Positions 51,601-64,000 of a stretch of DNA of 64,000 bases are shown piece by piece (the first letter of the stretch is position 1; every line of letters starts with the position of its first letter). The notes under the pieces are model-generated. The model had not been told where the DNA came from, did no database searches, and saw only the letters and a program-made list of their open reading frames with translations. Source of the DNA: Tillus elongatus (Eukaryota > Arthropoda > Insecta > Coleoptera > Cleridae); NCBI GenBank assembly GCA_964006375.1, contig OZ023270.1:76292391-76356390 (forward strand), written 5' to 3'. The position numbers and the translations under genes were made by a program.

Positions 51601-52486
51601 GGTTAGGATTAGATAACCTAATACTATGTTTAACTTGATTAGAAAATGATAATGGGACACCTTCGCAATAAAATATGTCTCTGTACTCGTAACATAAGTT
51701 TTCTATCATGTCTCGTTCTTCGTCATTAGTGTGATCAAGTCTTAATCTGTTTAAATTTTGAATTTGTAATTTGTCAATTTCATTAGCAGTACCATCTATG
51801 TTTTCTAAGTCGATATCTTTGTTATGATGAATGGAATTTAATTCGTTAGTTGAAACAGGTTCTGCATAAATAGCTTTATGTATAATCAGCTGTACGGGAT
51901 TTTCATTACTATTCACTATAGAGGTTATAGCCTGGCCATTTGAAACTGTCACGATAGATGCAGGAATAATTACGCCTGACTCGAGTTTTATATTATTTAT
52001 TATGCCTATGTTGGAACTACAGTCTATAGGAAGTTTGACTATTGTTTCACATCTCGCAGGCAGTATTATGTTATTTAATTCTTGTGGTTTCGAGTTACAT
52101 TCGCGATGTATGTCGTCGTCACATGGTAAATACAAGGGAATGCATGTATGCTTCGTTACCAATTTCCTATTATAAAAATCTATTTTAGCTCCCAGTTGTT
52201 TGAGAAGGTCAGTACCAATTAACCCATGATATTGATTATTGATGTTAAATACATAGAATTTAAATTTGGCTCTGCCTGTTTTAAATATACTTGGTAGAGG
52301 AATTTTTAGAATTTCATTATGAAAACTGGTTTGGTGAACAGATTTAATTTGAAATTTTTCATGCTCTATAAATTTGGAATAAAAATTATGGGCAATATTT
52401 TCACATAACAGCGATTTCATCGAACCGGTGTCAAGCATAAGTCGCATTTGAAATGAGGGGTTGATTTCGACCAGTATATAAGGCAA
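48662..52486 (-). CDS. pol: errantivirus Pol: protease, RT, RNase H, integrase
   Basis: 1274 codons counted from 52486, but open into gag and probably made by frameshift. Domains in order: aspartic protease with DTG at 19-21; reverse transcriptase about 300-500 with YLDD at 453-456; RNase H about 590-715 with TDAS (D602), E643, TDHR (D668) and NADSLSR (D711); a low-complexity spacer of about 730-840; integrase with H936, H942, C972, C975 zinc-binding residues and catalytic D1005, D1058 and E1094, the last two 35 residues apart as in DD35E enzymes. All catalytic residues are present and there is no stop. Length and order are normal for gypsy-type elements. Ends 44 bases before the env ATG. Confidence 0.95.
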   Translation of the reverse strand: MPYILVEINPSFQMRLMLDTGSMKSLLCENIAHNFYSKFIEHEKFQIKSVHQTSFHNEILKIPLPSIFKTGRAKFKFYVFNINNQYHGLIGTDLLKQLGAKIDFYNRKLVTKHTCIPLYLPCDDDIHRECNSKPQELNNIILPARCETIVKLPIDCSSNIGIINNIKLESGVIIPASIVTVSNGQAITSIVNSNENPVQLIIHKAIYAEPVSTNELNSIHHNKDIDLENIDGTANEIDKLQIQNLNRLRLDHTNDEERDMIENLCYEYRDIFYCEGVPLSFSNQVKHSIRLSNPNPVFVKPYRLPEAQKQEVKRQIDDLLRQKIIQPSSSPWNSPVLIVNKKSDASGKQKFRMVIDYRRLNEQTIGDKYPLPNISEILDKLGRSQYYTTLDLASGYHQIEMNPEDMEKTAFSSEGGHYMYRRMPFGLKGAPSTFQRAMDNILRGIQNEKCFTYLDDIIIFSTSLQEHIERLTNVFERLRKANLKIQLDKSEFLKKEVAYLGHIITSEGVKPNPDKVKAVREFPIPKTRKEIKGFLGLVGYYRKFIKDFGKLTKPLTRCLKKNATIVHDSSFIEAFETCKNILMNDPVLQYPDFTKPFILTTDASNVALGAVLSQGSVGNDKPISYASRTLNETEQRYSTIERELLSIVWATKYFRPYLYGRKFYIYTDHRPLVWLMQLKEPNSKLTRWRLKLEEYDYEIIYKKGSLNCNADSLSRIQVNALEDAEISSIANNFDEDERPLQDLQRQLNTPNFDDVVQPTEPEYIPPMSPPELSFIPVEIPSTSSNTIPPISRTDKTTLEQNNDLRDSDHSQVNVEPKIGIQISDVPIEKQLNQYYISPVHNNPRPVKQLKVNNQNKYLVQIPRNDNRQAIINFLKEYTTIGKRYYFNFETEKLYQDFCSVYVEIFNNNAPIIISCPKHRLPLADDEEINEVIRNYHEGKTNHRGIIETIKQISNKYYFQKMREKITAYINECEICKRAKYDRNPPNIPLMLTDTPSKPFQVIHADTFIIENQVFLTIIDTFSKLGTAIPISSKNPVETANAFIQYFTYYGTPEHIIMDSGTEFRTEIIQNLLELHKIKIHFTTPKNPNSNGPIERLHSTLIEHVRILRQTYTKDPIKNLMNYALLAYNSTIHTSTNHTPLEITFGHTSTRDIFDINDHEKLLQDYLISHKNKLKLLYEKVKELIEKNKLRSISNANSRTNDTDLFRDQTHVYTKVDKRNKNNPKFDGPYEVVSISDKNIMTLRKNKKLSKRHLRNLKRPNVSGPSSLSKPKDKE

Positions 52487-52515
52487 TTTAGGGTGGTTTA
52501 CAGAATTTATCTGTA

Positions 52516-53856
52516 CTATATTTTTTTGTTTAGTTCGATAACCTGAATAAAATTTTGTTCGATGTTATCTGTTTGTTCAAAAGCTGCTTCAGGTCTAGTT
52601 TCTTCTTCGTACGTTTCATGATTCGTTTCGTCAAAGTAACGAGCGTCATCTTCAGGAATTGTATAAGAGTGTGTTTCTGAAGGATAATTTTCATAAGATT
52701 CGTCATAAACAGGGTTGTCTGATTTAAATTCATGTTGAACCTCTTGATGGTATAATTGGGTAGGTGATGACTGTGCGTTAGACCCGTTAGGACCTCTCGG
52801 ATGAGTATTGAAATTTCTAGATGACGTTTCCATAGGTTCGGGCTGGAAATGTTGTCTAAAATTTGGATTGGGACGTGTATGTATCGAGGAATTTTTTGCA
52901 GATACCTCCATAGGTGTTGGCCTATAGTTTGGTCTGAAATTTGGATTTGGTCTGAATACGTTTTGTGTCAGCTGTTGTGGGGGCTGATTACGTAAATTTA
53001 AGGGCTTTCTGTATGTGGGTTGGTTATGGAATTGTCGGGGGTGCGTAAAATGCGGAACGTTATTTCTATTATTTTGCTGATTCTGTATGTATTGAGGTTG
53101 TTTATTTGGTACATTTGAGTTTTTAAAATTTGTGGATTGATTGTGGAGATATTTCATTTGTTTTTCTCCATATTGAAAATTCTCTTCTTCCAGAACAAGC
53201 GACATAGCGTGTTCTAGATTAGTCGGGTTTTGTAGCCTAACTGCTAACCCTAGTTGACCACTCAAACCATGTAAATAGGTTTTCAGTGCCACTTTATCGT
53301 AAAATTCATTTTTAATTAAACGAAATGCTTCGTTTGCAGTTGTTAGTCTTACTTTTGAAGCTAAAAGACTACGTGAGTCTTGTATTCTCATACCGAATTG
53401 GTATGGGGTTTCTCTAGGGTCTGGCTTTAAGAGCAAGAGGTCCCTAGCTAAACAGTCTTCGTCTCTCTGGTCGCCGAAGTATTGTTGCAATAATTGTTTA
53501 ATACGAGGCCAATTTGTGGCATCTTCCCTACTACCTATCAATGTTCTAGCTCTACCTTCTAATTTACTTATTACTATTCTAAGCATCCATTGGTTATTTG
53601 GATTGTCATCATTTGTTCTATCAACAAATGAAGTGAGAAAATTTTCACACGCTGAAATAAATAAAGCTAAAGTATGCTGGTCCCCATCGTATGCGGGAAT
53701 AGCATTAATGTGATAATTTTGTAATTGATTTGCCATAATTTGATTGTTATTTGAGCTTATTGTATTTTTCTCTGTTACTATAAGTTTGGGAGGTGCTAAA
53801 TTTATGTTTACTTTATTATTAAAATTGTCAACTGTCTCTGTTTCAGAGTCTGACAT
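52516..53856 (-). CDS. gag: errantivirus Gag
   Basis: 446 codons from ATG 53856 (MSDSETETVDN); an upstream in-frame extension to 53871 has no ATG. Gag would form the intracellular particle that packages the RNA. The central part (about residues 50-230) is helical-looking with the capsid-like sequence of gypsy-type elements. No CCHC zinc knuckle is present, as in many errantiviruses. The C-terminal half is rich in N, Q and P, with two related stretches around RPNPNFRPNYRPTPMEVS and RPNPNFRQHFQPEPMETS and an acidic, tyrosine-rich tail. It ends at TAG 52516-52518 just after a run of seven A, where pol continues in the -1 frame. Confidence 0.88.
   Translation of the reverse strand: MSDSETETVDNFNNKVNINLAPPKLIVTEKNTISSNNNQIMANQLQNYHINAIPAYDGDQHTLALFISACENFLTSFVDRTNDDNPNNQWMLRIVISKLEGRARTLIGSREDATNWPRIKQLLQQYFGDQRDEDCLARDLLLLKPDPRETPYQFGMRIQDSRSLLASKVRLTTANEAFRLIKNEFYDKVALKTYLHGLSGQLGLAVRLQNPTNLEHAMSLVLEEENFQYGEKQMKYLHNQSTNFKNSNVPNKQPQYIQNQQNNRNNVPHFTHPRQFHNQPTYRKPLNLRNQPPQQLTQNVFRPNPNFRPNYRPTPMEVSAKNSSIHTRPNPNFRQHFQPEPMETSSRNFNTHPRGPNGSNAQSSPTQLYHQEVQHEFKSDNPVYDESYENYPSETHSYTIPEDDARYFDETNHETYEEETRPEAAFEQTDNIEQNFIQVIELNKKI
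52524..52530 (-). promoter_or_regulatory. candidate -1 frameshift site between gag and pol
   Basis: The minus strand has C followed by AAAAAAA, then TATAG (the gag stop). pol lies in the -1 frame and is open through this point, with no ATG near its start (its first listed codon is TTG). An A-run slip is the simplest way to make Gag-Pol. The heptamer is not a textbook X XXY YYZ in the gag phase, so the exact slip site is inferred. Confidence 0.55.
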
Positions 53857-54269
53857 TAATTTATTAATCAATAATTTAAATTTGGGTAAAATTTTAATTA
53901 ATATTTCCCGTAATATTTGCTTCTAACTTTAATCGATTTTAGATTAAGGTAGGACAAGGAATTCAAAGGAACAATGAAAGCACTTACGCCAATGTGAAGA
54001 TGAAGACGATTTCTGTTCTTCTTTGCTTCAGCATCATAAGATACAGCGAATAAGGCAGACAACTTCGTAGGCAGAAGTTCCGTATCAAACCTTATTTTCT
54101 CTTATGATCGCTCGCGCACTCACTGTATTTTTAATTGAAAGTTACTTAAATTATTTTTATCAACTTGGACGATGCTGTTCTTTGTTGACTTTGAAGCTGG
54201 TTCTGAGTTTTTAACGATAAAAATCGAAGTGCGGACTTTTGCGATTTTTGTCAAAAGGGCACTAAACTC

Positions 54270-54287
54270 ATACTAACGACTGCGCCA
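54270..54287 (-). other. primer-binding site, serine tRNA type
   Basis: TGGCGCAGTCG, sharing its first T with the LTR end, is complementary to the 3' end of an insect serine tRNA (from memory), then diverges (TTAGTATG). Serine tRNA primers are known among errantiviruses. Confidence 0.7.
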
Positions 54288-54628
54288 CTTAGAGTTGTAC
54301 TTCAATTGAACTTCATAAAGTTAAATTTATTTACTTGAAGTTACAGTACAACGATATATATATTAAAATTTAAATAATATAAAATTTACAATAAAATACA
54401 TATGAGTAATCTAATACCATTAAGGCTGGATGGCAAAGACTAACTGTTGAATATTAATGTTCGACATATATTTATAGACTATTAATTGCTGATCAATTTC
54501 CCCTCGGTAATGTCGCTGCACTTCAACCGGACGCTGAGTCGACGGAAAAGCCGGTGTAGCGCAACGTACCCATATGTGCTGACAGTAGCCTTGATGTGTG
54601 TAGTATACCGGGTGGTGCAACCATAACT
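54287..54628 (-). repeat. errantivirus 5' LTR with promoter
   Basis: Upstream LTR. On the minus strand TATAAATATA at about 54467-54476 is a TATA box, with the AATAAA signal further on at 54326-54331. Transcription of the element would start downstream of the TATA box and read leftwards. Confidence 0.95.
54467..54476 (-). promoter_or_regulatory. TATA box in errantivirus 5' LTR
   Basis: TATAAATATA on the minus strand, about 180 bases before the LTR end. The same sequence occurs in the other LTR at 46787-46796. Confidence 0.65.
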
Positions 54629-54632
54629 CGCG
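54629..54632. other. target-site duplication, right
   Basis: CGCG, repeated at 46603-46606. Removing one copy plus the element gives AACCCGCGTACCACATTTGG, matching other family A copies. Confidence 0.9.
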
Positions 54633-54801
54633 TACCACATTTGGTTGGTCTTACTTTGTTAATTCTGGAGATATAAATTTTTTTTCGAAAAAAAAAACAC
54701 AAAATTTTCCGGGAAGCCCTTGGCGGATTTTCGTGGCTAACGAACTGATCCAAGCCACTTGCGAAAGGGAGGTACTCACCAAGTTGACACACAAATATAT
54801 A

Positions 54802-54870
<69 letters not shown>

Positions 54871-55003
54871 ATATAAAGTCTGAAACCAACCTCGGATTTG
54901 GGTTGCAGGGGTCCTAAATAGTGCTCATTTGAAGAAATTTTTTCAAAATTCAAAAGTCGAGATCTCCTCATTAGTGAATTTTTTTTAAAGAAAATTCACT
55001 TAA
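54633..55003 (-). repeat. family A repeat, right part of the interrupted copy
   Basis: It continues TACCACATTTGGTTGGTC, then AAACACAAAATTTTCCGG, the TA array and the distal block to the hairpin GTGAATTTTTTT...AAAATTCAC. Confidence 0.88.
54804..54867. repeat. (TA)n array
   Basis: Array of the interrupted family A copy. Confidence 0.97.
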
Positions 55004-56455
55004 ACTTACAGTTAACTTAATGAATGGCAAGTCATTCAAAGAAAGATATCGAGACAATAGGGGGAAGCTTGCACAAACCAAAAAATGTCCGGGTGCAGGA
55101 AATACGTCATGGTAGCGCATTTTCACAATTTTCCATCAAAAACTTGTTGATTAAATAATTGATTAAATTTGAAGGAAATAAATAAATATATATCAGAAAT
55201 TTTTACGTTATGAAATCGATAAATTTTCAGTCAGATCTGACATTTGCCAACAATACACAAACAACATAAGCATGGATTACCCAATAGATAGGTCTTAGCT
55301 TCTCGCCTTCTTTTATGGGACAAAACTTGCTGTATTGGTACCCTTGGGTACCTTAACCAAAAACATCATTTTTATCGCCAATGAAATTAAACAAGTTATA
55401 CAACATATTTGTTTTAGTAAACTTAACCGAATTGGGGTTTAAATTTTAAAAACTGATTCGACTGCGCTGGTTAACGAACTCATCGAGAAGACTTACGGGG
55501 GTAATTGTAGCTAAGCACTGATCGCAAAGCATTTAAAATACAACAATCTTCTCACTAGTTAACATTACAAATTGGAATGGGGGGATAGGTTCACCAAGCC
55601 TTATGTATGGGATGGAAAGCTGGAATTTGAACAAGCAGCAGGACATGAAGACATTATAAGATTTTGAAATGTGAACATGGGTGAAAATGACACATCTTGT
55701 GGGAAATGATAAGTTTCTAAGAACACCATTGAAGGACACATACATGGAGAATGAGAAAAGCGGAACTAATAGAAAGGCGTCTGGAAAACCTAGTCCAATT
55801 AATGTAGCCAGAAAGCTAAAATGAAATAAAAAGCCCTCTATGGGCAGCAAGTCGCATTTAGACTGTTATGTTGATGATTAGGTCCATATATCGTTAGAAG
55901 AGAATATTTTACGACGTCACATTTCGTCTGATAATTTTATTGTAACACCAGATATCTACAGAAATAGTGCCCGGTTGTTATCTAAACACCCGGAGTATAA
56001 GTAAAAACTATTTGTAATAAGTTAATTTGTATAAAAAGGAACTTACCAAATAAGCTGAATTTATGTGTATTCTTCTTTCAGGAATAGACATGGACCCAAG
56101 ATTCATATGTTCTATGCGATGTTGGGTTCGAAAAGGAGCCTTCGCTGTCCTGCAGAAAGAAAGATGGTTAAGATAAAAATAGTTATTGGTATCAATTAAG
56201 TGGCCATAGTTACACAATTTGAGCAATTATTCAATAAAAAAATATAGTTTTAAAATTGTTTTGACATGGACTAATTAATTAAACTGTTTACGTCAGTATT
56301 CTCTGTTACTGAAAAAGTAAGACATTGCTAAAAACAAAACATCTAAAAGAATTGTATTATGAAGAACTTAACTGTGAAGATTAAACAGAGAAGAATAGGT
56401 ATGAGTAATTATAAAACCACAGAAAAAGTCTCTACGTCTAATGGAGGAACTGAAT
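55004..56455. other. mostly unassigned spacer
   Basis: A degenerate family A start (GGGTGCAGGAAATACGTCATGG) lies at about 55090. No other repeats are recognised, apart from a possible LINE remnant listed separately. Confidence 0.45.
55545..55850 (+). pseudogene. possible LINE C-terminal remnant
   Basis: LMYGMESWNLNKQQDMKTL followed by a stop and DFEM, then NDKFLRTPLKDT, resembles the thumb/C-terminal text of endonuclease/RT proteins (YGxExWxLxK...EMxxLRRxxG). It is short and heavily mutated; the assignment could be chance. Confidence 0.4.
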
Positions 56456-56459
56456 TTGA

Positions 56460-56659
56460 CTGAGGCAGCAAATGCGTTGTGGTGACGAATAAGGTATCAC
56501 TATGCATTATGAAAGAAATACTGACGAAGTGGGTGCGTTATAGTAACGTATAAGGTAAGTAATTAATTAAAAACTCTATTTAAAAATACAGACCCAGCAA
56601 GTGTCTTATGGTAAATAATAAGATATAACAAAAAAGACATACATGCACACACACACACC

Positions 56660-56744
<85 letters not shown>

Positions 56745-56880
56745 TCAAACGGCCCTTGGATAGTGGTTCCAGGGGACCTAATTTGCGCTCATTTGCAAAA
56801 ATTTTCCGAAAGTCTCACCAATGCTACCTTTCTATTAGTGAATTTTTCTAATGAAAATAAAAAACAGTCCTATAATGAAA
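56460..56880 (-). repeat. decayed family A copy with repeated start
   Basis: Three degraded starts lie about 63 bases apart: GAGGCAGCAAATGCG (56461), GACGAAGTGGGTGCG (56524) and GACCCAGCAAGTGTC (56590). They are followed by a TA array, the distal block (GGACCTAATTTGCGCTC) and a decayed hairpin at 56838-56860. Confidence 0.7.
56662..56741. repeat. (TA)n array
   Basis: Preceded by a short CA run. Confidence 0.97.
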
Positions 56881-57218
56881 TGACATGAGTCATTTCTTCT
56901 TCATTATTACCTGCGACCTCTGTCCATTTTTTCTCACTAAATGCTTTAATTTTCCTGTTTCTCCCATAAGGCTCTGTACAAAAAAAGTTCGGGACGCAGC
57001 AAGTGCGTTATGGTAGTGAATTTTCATTAAATGCTTCAAATTTGAATAACTCAATTTTCTGTAAGCTCGTTCTCGAGGCAACATATCCACCAAATTTCAT
57101 TAAATGACTTTGTAATTTTTGTCCGATTTTCCTGGCTAACAAACTCATCCAAGTCATTAATAAAAGGGACTTGCTGAGTTTTATCCAAATCGGTTAATTA
57201 TTTTTTGAGTTATCGGTT

Positions 57219-58690
<1,472 letters not shown>

Positions 58691-58979
58691 CATACATATA
58701 AAAAATGAAACTAACTCCGGATGTGGGTTCTAGGGGTCCTAGTTCGCGCTCATTTGAAAGAATTTTCGGAAAGTCTCACCATAAATACCTCTCTATTAGT
58801 GAATTTAAAAAAAATAAAATTCACCAAAAGTTAAAACATGGCGGCCACGAACGTATGACCACACTGTCTGTATACATATAACCACTGATGGGATTATCCT
58901 ATTAAGTCGATAAACAGAAAGGAAGTGGAAATACCGCGGCGTAAAGTCGAACAAATAGATTCATGTGAGCCAGAAATCT

Positions 58980-61217
<2,238 letters not shown>

Positions 61218-61221
61218 TATA

Positions 61222-61492
61222 TACTGAAAGACAAATTTTAAGAATTTTTCAAAAACTTTTGAGCATGTGAGAAAAAAGTTTAATACAAAGTATGACCTCC
61301 ACGTTGAGTAATTACAGCTCTACATCTATTGCTCATAGACAAAATGAGATTGTCAAGGTCTCCTTGTAGTAAACGTGCCCACTCTGCTGTCTGAAGCTCC
61401 TGGAATATAAACGCATTGTGGATGTTGCCCATATGTGGAGAAATTCTTCGTTGAAGCATATCCTAGACATGTTCTATCTGATTCAGGTCCGA

Positions 61493-61494
<2 letters not shown>
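61222..61494 (-). pseudogene. Tc1-like transposase C-terminus and element end
   Basis: Minus-strand translation from 61494 gives DLNQIEHV, a stop where tryptophan belongs, DMLQRRISPHMGNIHNAFIF, ELQTAEWARLLQGDLDNLI and MSNRCRAVITQRGGHTLY, which matches the C-terminal end of Tc1/Tc3-type transposases (SPDLNPIEHxWDxL...). The noncoding end runs to CTGAAAGACAAATTTT at 61222, bordered by TA, the likely inverted-repeat tip. The copy is cut off on its other side by a TA array at 61495. It touches the neighbouring 2.1-kb element with only TATA between them. Confidence 0.85.

Positions 61495-61565
<71 letters not shown>
61495..61565. repeat. (TA)n array
   Basis: Replaces the upstream part of the Tc1-like element. 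Confidence 0.97.
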
Positions 61566-61566
<1 letters not shown>

Positions 61567-61640
61567 GCAATTTTCGTAAAAATAATCTAGACCATTTCTA
61601 TATTTCTATAGAAATTTTCTACAATAACGCACTTTTTTTT
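61566..61640 (+). repeat. decayed family A end
   Basis: ATAGAAATTTTCTACAATAACGCACTT is a degenerate inverse end of family A. Confidence 0.55.
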
Positions 61641-62363
61641 AAAATGAAATGACACATATTTAAAAACAAAAGGAAGGGGTAGATCAAGAGGAAATTACTG
61701 TAAAACCTGACCCAATTAATGTATAATGGAGCGACGATATGCGACATCGCCTTTATGCTGTGATATTGTAATACTAACTTGCAACACGAACTAATTAAAC
61801 CTTTTACATTAACATTTAATATCAAAAACATCTTAAATTTACTAACCCCAACGGATCTAAATGTTTCCTTTAAGCGTTTTACGTAACTGTTGCCATAGAA
61901 ACCATTAAATAGACCTGTACAAGCATTTTATTTGTTTTCAAGAATCCACGCAATGATTGAACCAATCAGATAAACAAACGAATAAAGAAAATAAATTTAA
62001 TTTACATTCTACATTCACGTCTCCGGTTGCCGCCGTTGTTGTTGGTTCTCAAACAGCAGAAAACGAGAAAGCGAGAAAGAACATATACAAGAGAGACGAA
62101 AGGAGGCGAGAGAAAAGAGAAAGAAAGGGAGGAAAGTCCGCATTCGAACGCCGCCAGTAGAACTTGTTGAGAGATTGAACAAAAACTAAAAGTTAATTAT
62201 TATTTTAAGAGTTTAATTGCAAACTCACGGAGGGGTTGATTAAATTTTAATTAAAATGAATGAATATTTGTTAAAATTAGAAATTCGCAAGTTGGCTTTG
62301 TGTATGCTTTTAAAGACGGCTTCACGTTTACTGGGCATGTTTATACACACCCCTACACTGACA

Positions 62364-62429
<66 letters not shown>

Positions 62430-63040
62430 AATGAAAGGCATAACACCGGCCAAATTAAAAAGGAAAAGCCGAAGAGTTTGGAATTAGTGCAAAGAGTAGA
62501 ACATTCAAATACACATATACATACTCACACTGCTACGAACAGACACTCTGTCCCACACTCACACATACCTACAAAATATAAAAATATATTTATAGAAACT
62601 CACAGAAATATACCCATTCTGATTTATTTTATAATAATTTAGAAAATGAGCCCTTTTTAAAAGTCCTTGTGTAATTAATATGTCTGCATTTGAATTAGAC
62701 TAATATGAGATTTATATTAAACCTCATTTCATTTCAGGAGTTTTTTGATTTAGCTTTTGCAAATCACTATTCAATGAAAACTTCTGAAATGCCCTGGACA
62801 GTGTATTACTTTACAGAATGTTAGTTAAGGTTAGTCCAAGTCGATACTGATATATGTCCCAAACCATATTGATTTTTTAAATACCGAGTATTCAATGTTT
62901 CCCAAGAAAAAAAAAACAGTTTCCTTCAAATACCGAAAAACCTAAAGTCAACATAACTGAAGCCCGGTGACTATTACAAGAGCCACTAGACATTTCCCAA
63001 AACAATTTGCCAATTACATATAAGAAGCGTTGTATAATAA
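61641..63040. other. low-repeat spacer with purine-rich tract
   Basis: 62050-62160 is strongly purine-rich (GAGAAAGCGAGAAAGAAC and similar) and GC-richer than its surroundings. A 67-codon open frame at 61957-62160 is lysine- and arginine-rich with no known domain. Nothing else recognised apart from a TA array and short CA-rich runs at 62510-62570. Confidence 0.4.
62366..62424. repeat. (TA)n array
   Basis: An isolated array without family A flanks. Confidence 0.96.
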
Positions 63041-63519
63041 GTCTGGACGCAGCAAGTGCGTTATGGTAGTGAATTTTCATAAAAATGTTTTTAATAGCAA
63101 ATAAGTTTTTTTTTAAAGAAAGCAGGCATCAAATTTGGTTACCAGTATAACATATATAGTATAAACAATGCGCCATGTTTCATCAAAATAACTTTATTGT
63201 TTGAAAATGTACAAAAATTTCTGGAAGTAAACTTAAAATGTTCCCGAAAAAACTGGTTTCGTGGTCAACCTTATAGCTTAATAGCAAATTGAGCTATTCA
63301 AATTTGAAGAATTTAATGAAAATTCGCTACCATAACGCATTTGCTACGTCCCGAATTTCTTTTCTTACAAAAATGTATTATATTTCGATGGAAAATGCAA
63401 AAATGCTATAACATAAGATTCTATTAAAAAAAAAATTTTGAATCACCAACGACTTATGGGCCATCCTGTAATTGTAGAAATATTTTTTAAGATGTAGCTC
63501 AAGACCCTATAATTTATAG

Positions 63520-63615
<96 letters not shown>

Positions 63616-64000
63616 CGTATTTTGCATAATAACGAATATATTAAGCTTTAATGATTTTTTATGAAAATTCGACAAAAATGATATACCATTAAACGATAAA
63701 CTCTATAGCTAAGACTACTGACAAAGCATCAGAGAAAGGGTCTATTTGAAATGAATTTTCTGGAAATATTTTAGTAAAATGAAGGACAATGATGATTGAA
63801 ACTAAGACTTCAGGCTTTGTAAAACATTATTCTTGAAACATTTTCTTTCCATAGCCCATATTAGTTTCAGGTTCATTGCCTAAATATTACCAATTTTGAC
63901 GTTTTATATCGCGATTTTTCTTTTTCTTTAAATGCCTGTAACTTTTTTGTCTTTTAACCTACAGAGCTAAATTTTGGTAGATAACTTACCTAATAATGTA
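63041..64000 (-). repeat. family A repeat, cut by the window edge
   Basis: It starts GTCTGGACGCAGCAAGTGCG, with the inverse end at 63325-63357 (GCATTTGCTACGTCCCG), then the core (GATGTAGCTCAAGACCC) to the window end. An extra TA array sits inside the core at 63525-63613, not at the usual position. Confidence 0.9.
63525..63613. repeat. (TA)n array in the core of family A
   Basis: In the copy at 5122-6378 this position reads AATTAATGAATACAATTTTT, so the array arose here independently. Confidence 0.96.

Larger units (their letters stand above)
46607..54628 (-). mobile_element. gypsy-type errantivirus, complete, recent
   Basis: An 8022-base LTR retroelement with gag, pol and env on the minus strand. 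LTRs (46607-46948 and 54287-54628, 342 bases) differ at one position by eye (46914 G, 54594 A). The host duplication CGCG lies at 46603-46606 and 54629-54632, fitting the YRYR preference of errantiviruses. In element orientation the LTR begins AGTTATGG and ends CTCTAAGT. The primer-binding site matches a serine tRNA end. All three frames are free of stops. It interrupts a family A copy, whose other copies show the unoccupied site. This is an endogenous retrovirus of the Metaviridae; whether it is expressed cannot be told from sequence. Confidence 0.96.

Noticed and set aside
53744..53926. Plus-strand open frames opposite the errantivirus genes (here, 47348-47636, 47914-48231, 50103-50387)
   Set aside because: They are antisense shadows of gag, pol and env.
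54287..54628. Solo LTR plus separate element
   Set aside because: The matching LTR at 46607, the shared CGCG duplication and intact internal genes show one complete provirus.

Overview
This is an AT-rich, gene-poor stretch of animal nuclear DNA, most likely from an insect. The case for an insect is the complete gypsy-type errantivirus with an env gene, the mixture of mariner/Tc1-type DNA transposons, CR1/jockey-like LINEs and a Penelope-like element, and the dense (TA)n arrays. I recognise no ordinary host protein-coding gene; almost everything identifiable is a mobile element, the remains of one, or a tandem repeat.

Layout. 1-2230 is a 109-base satellite. 2231-13400 holds TA arrays, a 312-base tandem repeat, a transposase remnant, many copies of a dispersed repeat (called family A here), two pieces of one LINE family and a pentanucleotide array. 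13400-14650 is a less repetitive, GC-richer island with a possible minus-strand exon. 16284-17852 and 24716-26040 are two Penelope-like elements (GIY-YIG endonuclease, 70-base tail repeats, a hammerhead-like motif). 17925-21654 and 28316-31885 are two decayed IS630/Tc1/mariner-superfamily transposons with terminal inverted repeats of about 0.5 kb, each invaded by a family A copy. 27253-28290 is a third decayed transposase. 32-43 kb contains mariner scraps, two kinds of tRNA-derived SINE, a 93-base MITE, two tandem copies of a jockey-like LINE and a minus-strand LINE with its endonuclease region. 46607-54628 is the errantivirus. 57330-58590 is a Tc1/mariner-type element sitting in a TA array, 59131-61217 is a 2.1-kb inverted-repeat element of unknown family, and 61222-61494 is the end of a Tc1-like element.

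Family A is the background into which much else has inserted. A full copy is about 1.25 kb: one end starts near TTCTGGACGCAGC and carries inverted-repeat arms about 315 bases apart, the middle has a (TA)n array, and the other end is a GTGAATTTT/AAAATTCAC hairpin followed by CTAA. That plan resembles DINE-1/HINE-type non-autonomous Helitrons (inference).

The only genes that look intact are the errantivirus gag, pol and env on the minus strand. The two LTRs differ at one of 342 positions by eye and are flanked by a CGCG target duplication, so the insertion is recent. The other transposase and reverse-transcriptase genes carry stops, frameshifts or deletions; the Penelope endonuclease frame is open but 5'-truncated.
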